This document shows, one piece after another, positions 6,973 through 8,359 of a stretch of 8,359 nt of DNA. Every line of letters begins with the position of its first letter. Positions within the stretch are counted from its first letter, which is position 1. Source of the stretch: Rickettsiales bacterium (lineage in GTDB: Bacteria > Pseudomonadota > Alphaproteobacteria > Rickettsiales > UBA3002); NCBI GenBank assembly GCA_027489915.1, contig JAIXZB010000217.1, forward strand, positions 1 through 8,359, in the 5' to 3' direction. The notes beneath the pieces are model-generated. The model had not been told where the DNA came from and did not search any database. It worked only from the letters and a program-made list of their open reading frames with translations. The position numbers and the translations under genes are program-made.

Positions 6973-6996
6973 GCTCGTTATGTGTTCAAGCGAGCG
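6972..6996 (-). repeat. Inverted repeat in the ilvC 5' leader, touching the ribosome binding site
   Basis: The arms CGCTCG and CGAGCG (6-bp, all but two pairs G-C) are separated by 13 bases. On the ilvC transcript the second arm runs straight into the GAGGA site, sharing its first base, so a folded stem would border or partly mask it. A simple translational or antitermination role is possible, but a 6-bp stem with a 13-base loop may also be chance. Confidence 0.35.
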
Positions 6997-7039
6997 TTCT
7001 AGCGGGTTTTGCCAGAAAGGGAAGCATTTTTCTGCGGTT

Positions 7040-7528
7040 TTAGTACGCAGCAGTGCTGTAAGGATTCGCAATCATCGCTGCAAAGGCTGCCTTGCGGCGC
7101 GCCACCAGCTTCGCATGCACACGGTCAAACACAAACCGCAAGCCAATGCAGGCCAGCCCCTGCACCCAGAATGTTTTAGCAAGCGCTGCCGCAGCTAACC
7201 CCAGCCACAGCATAAAGGTAAGCATCGCCTCAATCAGCATCAATTCTTTCGGGCTGCACACAATCTGCATTACCTTGTTTGGCACGGGGTTCGCCACACA
7301 GCCTGCAAAACGCTTCTGCTTCAAAGCAGCCCGCGCCACCACAAAATTATCACGCGTATCCTTAAACGCCCACTGCACTCCAACATCCCGCGCATGGGGC
7401 ATCACGTCGCGCACCACAATATGCACCGCGCCCATACCCAGCGCAATCACACAAATGAACAGGTAAAGCCCCGCCCCCCTGCGCACCCCAATCACCAACA
7501 AGCGCAACAGCGCCACCACGGAATTCAT
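7040..7528 (-). CDS. Hypothetical small membrane protein
   Basis: This 162-residue protein is not recognised. Residues about 20-39 (GLYLFICVIALGMGAVHIVV) form a clear hydrophobic segment after a basic N-terminus (LLVIGVRRG), which suggests the N-terminus is cytoplasmic. A polar region of about 55 residues follows and holds Cys77; Cys91 lies just before the next hydrophobic part, and the two could form a disulfide if exported. One or two more segments occur at about 97-117 (LIEAMLTFMLWLGLAAAALA) and 121-135, then a basic tail (RVHAKLVARRKAAF). The start ATG at 7528 has a purine-rich GGGGAGAGG just upstream. It precedes ilvC by 76 bases on the same strand and may share its transcript, though no functional link to branched-chain synthesis is known to me. 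Confidence 0.75.
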   Translation of the reverse strand: MNSVVALLRLLVIGVRRGAGLYLFICVIALGMGAVHIVVRDVMPHARDVGVQWAFKDTRDNFVVARAALKQKRFAGCVANPVPNKVMQIVCSPKELMLIEAMLTFMLWLGLAAAALAKTFWVQGLACIGLRFVFDRVHAKLVARRKAAFAAMIANPYSTAAY

Positions 7529-7829
7529 ACCCTCTCCCCATCCAGCATCTCACGTGCTGGTAGGTTCAGTCTTACGCCGTAAAGATTAACAAAAGCAAAA
7601 GACGCTTATCAAAAGCGACCACGACGACGAATTTAATATAAATCTGTCAGAACCTTGCCACAGTTATTCACAACATAAGCCTGCCTGTCACCCCGCACCT
7701 GTTGCGGGGTCTGGGGGCGCAACATCAGTAATAAATATGCTAATGCACAGGTGCCGCAATACACGGAATATAACAGCCCCTAAAACCCTCACTATTCACT
7801 ATTCACTTTTTATGTTAATTTTTTCCTAC
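7529..7829. other. Intergenic region between divergent genes
   Basis: About 300 bases without a supported gene. Near the left end CCAGCA/TGCTGG (7542-7547 and 7555-7560) can form a 6-bp stem in the leader of the small membrane protein gene. An AT-rich patch (7630-7643) and a single TTATTCACA (7664-7672) follow. Then come the GC-rich palindrome (7690-7710) and a short tandem ACTATTC ACTATTC (7791-7804) just before the pilin-like gene. The promoters for both flanking genes should lie here, but I see no convincing -35/-10 pair. The frame of the pilin gene stays open upstream to an ATG at 7737, but the residues it encodes are not pilin-like. Confidence 0.6.
7690..7710. repeat. GC-rich palindrome resembling a dispersed intergenic repeat
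   Basis: ACCCCGCA and TGCGGGGT form a perfect 8-bp stem with a 5-base loop (CCTGT). The flanks read CCTGTC on the left and CTGGGG on the right. This resembles the short palindromes of the form TGTCACCCCGC...GCGGGGTC that are scattered between genes in many alphaproteobacterial genomes. There is no T-run after the stem on either strand, so it is not a standard intrinsic terminator. The dispersed-repeat identity is recalled from general knowledge and needs other copies in the genome to be confirmed. Confidence 0.55.
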
Positions 7830-8315
7830 ATGCAGCGCAGTCCTTCATACCAACGCTCAGAACAAGCTTTCAGCTTAGTTGAACTAAGCATTGTCCTTGT
7901 CATATTGGGCCTACTAACAGGCGGCATACTTGCAGGCCAATCCCTTATCCGCGCCGCTGAATTGCGCGCAGTAACAACAGAATATCAACGCAATTTAACC
8001 GCCATACAAACCTTCCGCGATAAATACTTCGCAATTCCTGGTGATATGAGAAACGCCCAAAGTTTTTGGGGCAGCGCGGCAAGCTGCCCAGGCACTGCAA
8101 GCACAACTGCAGCTACTGGGGTTCCCACTTGTAACGGCGACGGTAATGGTCAAGTAGGCCTTAACCCGACTGCAACCAGCAATGAAAAATTCCGCTTTTG
8201 GCAACATTTGGCGAATGCTGGATTAATTGAAGGTAGCTTTAACGGTGTAGGGGGAACCGACGACAATGCATCAAATTCCTTAAATTCGAGATATAATAGA
8301 ATCAAGACTTACTAA
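7830..8315 (+). CDS. Type IV pilin-like (pseudopilin) protein with prepilin leader, possibly truncated
   Basis: The protein has a class III prepilin signal: a short polar leader (MQRSPSYQRSEQA), then FSLVELSIVLVILGLLTGGI. This gives cleavage and N-methylation by a PilD-type peptidase before Phe14, with the conserved Glu at mature position 5. The residue before the cut is Ala rather than the usual Gly. The hydrophobic helix would anchor it in the inner membrane and pack it in a pilus or type II secretion pseudopilus. The globular part has IPGDMRNAQSFWG, a pair of cysteines about 19 residues apart (possible disulfide loop) and NGDGNGQVG, as in a pilin-like group common in alphaproteobacteria. 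From the ATG at 7830 it is 161 residues; a start at 7812 (leader with a hydrophobic beginning) or at 7737 is less likely. No ribosome binding site is clear. The stop at 8313-8315 comes early for this group, and the last residues are unlike the rest. Confidence 0.8.
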   Translation: MQRSPSYQRSEQAFSLVELSIVLVILGLLTGGILAGQSLIRAAELRAVTTEYQRNLTAIQTFRDKYFAIPGDMRNAQSFWGSAASCPGTASTTAATGVPTCNGDGNGQVGLNPTATSNEKFRFWQHLANAGLIEGSFNGVGGTDDNASNSLNSRYNRIKTY

Positions 8316-8359
8316 GCTGGAGGAACGTATACTCTAATCTGAAAGGAAATAAGAATAGA
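8316..8359 (+). other. Sequence after the pilin stop, with pilin-like residues and a possible ribosome binding site
   Basis: Read in the pilin frame after the TAA, these bases give AGGTYTLI and then TGA. A -AGxTL- pattern is what one would expect further along this type of pilin. The segment is AT-rich and ends with AAAGGA followed by ATAAGAAT, which could serve a gene starting beyond the window. It may be the decayed remainder of the pilin gene or an ordinary gap; the window is too short to tell. Confidence 0.3.

Noticed and set aside
7542..7560. CCAGCA/TGCTGG stem upstream of the small membrane protein gene as a riboswitch
   Set aside because: Only one short stem with a 7-base loop is present, with no surrounding conserved structure; mentioned only as part of the intergenic region.
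7664..7672. TTATTCACA, a DnaA-box-like site beside an AT-rich patch
   Set aside because: A single site one base from the consensus occurs often by chance. There is no cluster, and no dnaA, parAB or gidA neighbour to suggest an origin.
7737..7829. Upstream extension of the pilin-like frame (start at 7737)
   Set aside because: The extra residues do not resemble a prepilin leader, the codons overlap a short tandem repeat, and there is no ribosome binding site. The 7830 start gives a proper short polar leader.

Overview
The window looks like a chromosomal segment of an alphaproteobacterium that makes its own branched-chain amino acids. This rests on the MreB sequence, the class I IlvC, the LeuA and an alphaproteobacterial-style pseudopilin. 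The taxonomic call is inference from protein style, not from a search. No rRNA, tRNA, CRISPR array, transposase or phage gene is visible.

Layout, left to right. Bases 1-458 (minus strand) are the first 152 codons of mreB, cut by the left edge. Diverging from it are three plus-strand genes of unknown function (673-1662, 1702-2304, 2458-3564): a basic soluble protein, a protein with two membrane segments and a protein with four. The last of these ends with a stop codon that overlaps the leuA stop on the other strand (3561-3564). From the right, four minus-strand genes follow one another with gaps of 67-90 bases: a small membrane protein (7528-7040), ilvC (6963-5902), a stand-alone receiver-domain response regulator (5811-5194) and leuA (5126-3561). 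At the right end a prepilin-like gene (7830-8315, plus strand) diverges from this group across a gap of about 300 bases. That gap holds a GC-rich palindrome of the dispersed-repeat type.

The best non-coding signal is between ilvC and the response regulator. Four tandem 11-bp units built on (C/T)TGTCAT read in the direction of the response regulator (5847-5890, minus strand). They are followed after 6 bp by a TATCTT -10-like hexamer and then by a good ribosome binding site. This is the architecture of a PhoB box and promoter, so the response regulator, and possibly leuA behind it, is predicted to be induced by phosphate starvation.

Other points of note: LeuA has Gln where the family's HxH metal motif normally has its second His. 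The receiver domain has long insertions. An inverted repeat abuts the ilvC ribosome binding site. The pilin-like frame stops early, with pilin-like residues after the stop. IlvC and LeuA work in the valine/isoleucine/leucine pathway: IlvC makes the dihydroxy acids that lead to 2-ketoisovalerate, which LeuA condenses with acetyl-CoA in the first committed leucine step.
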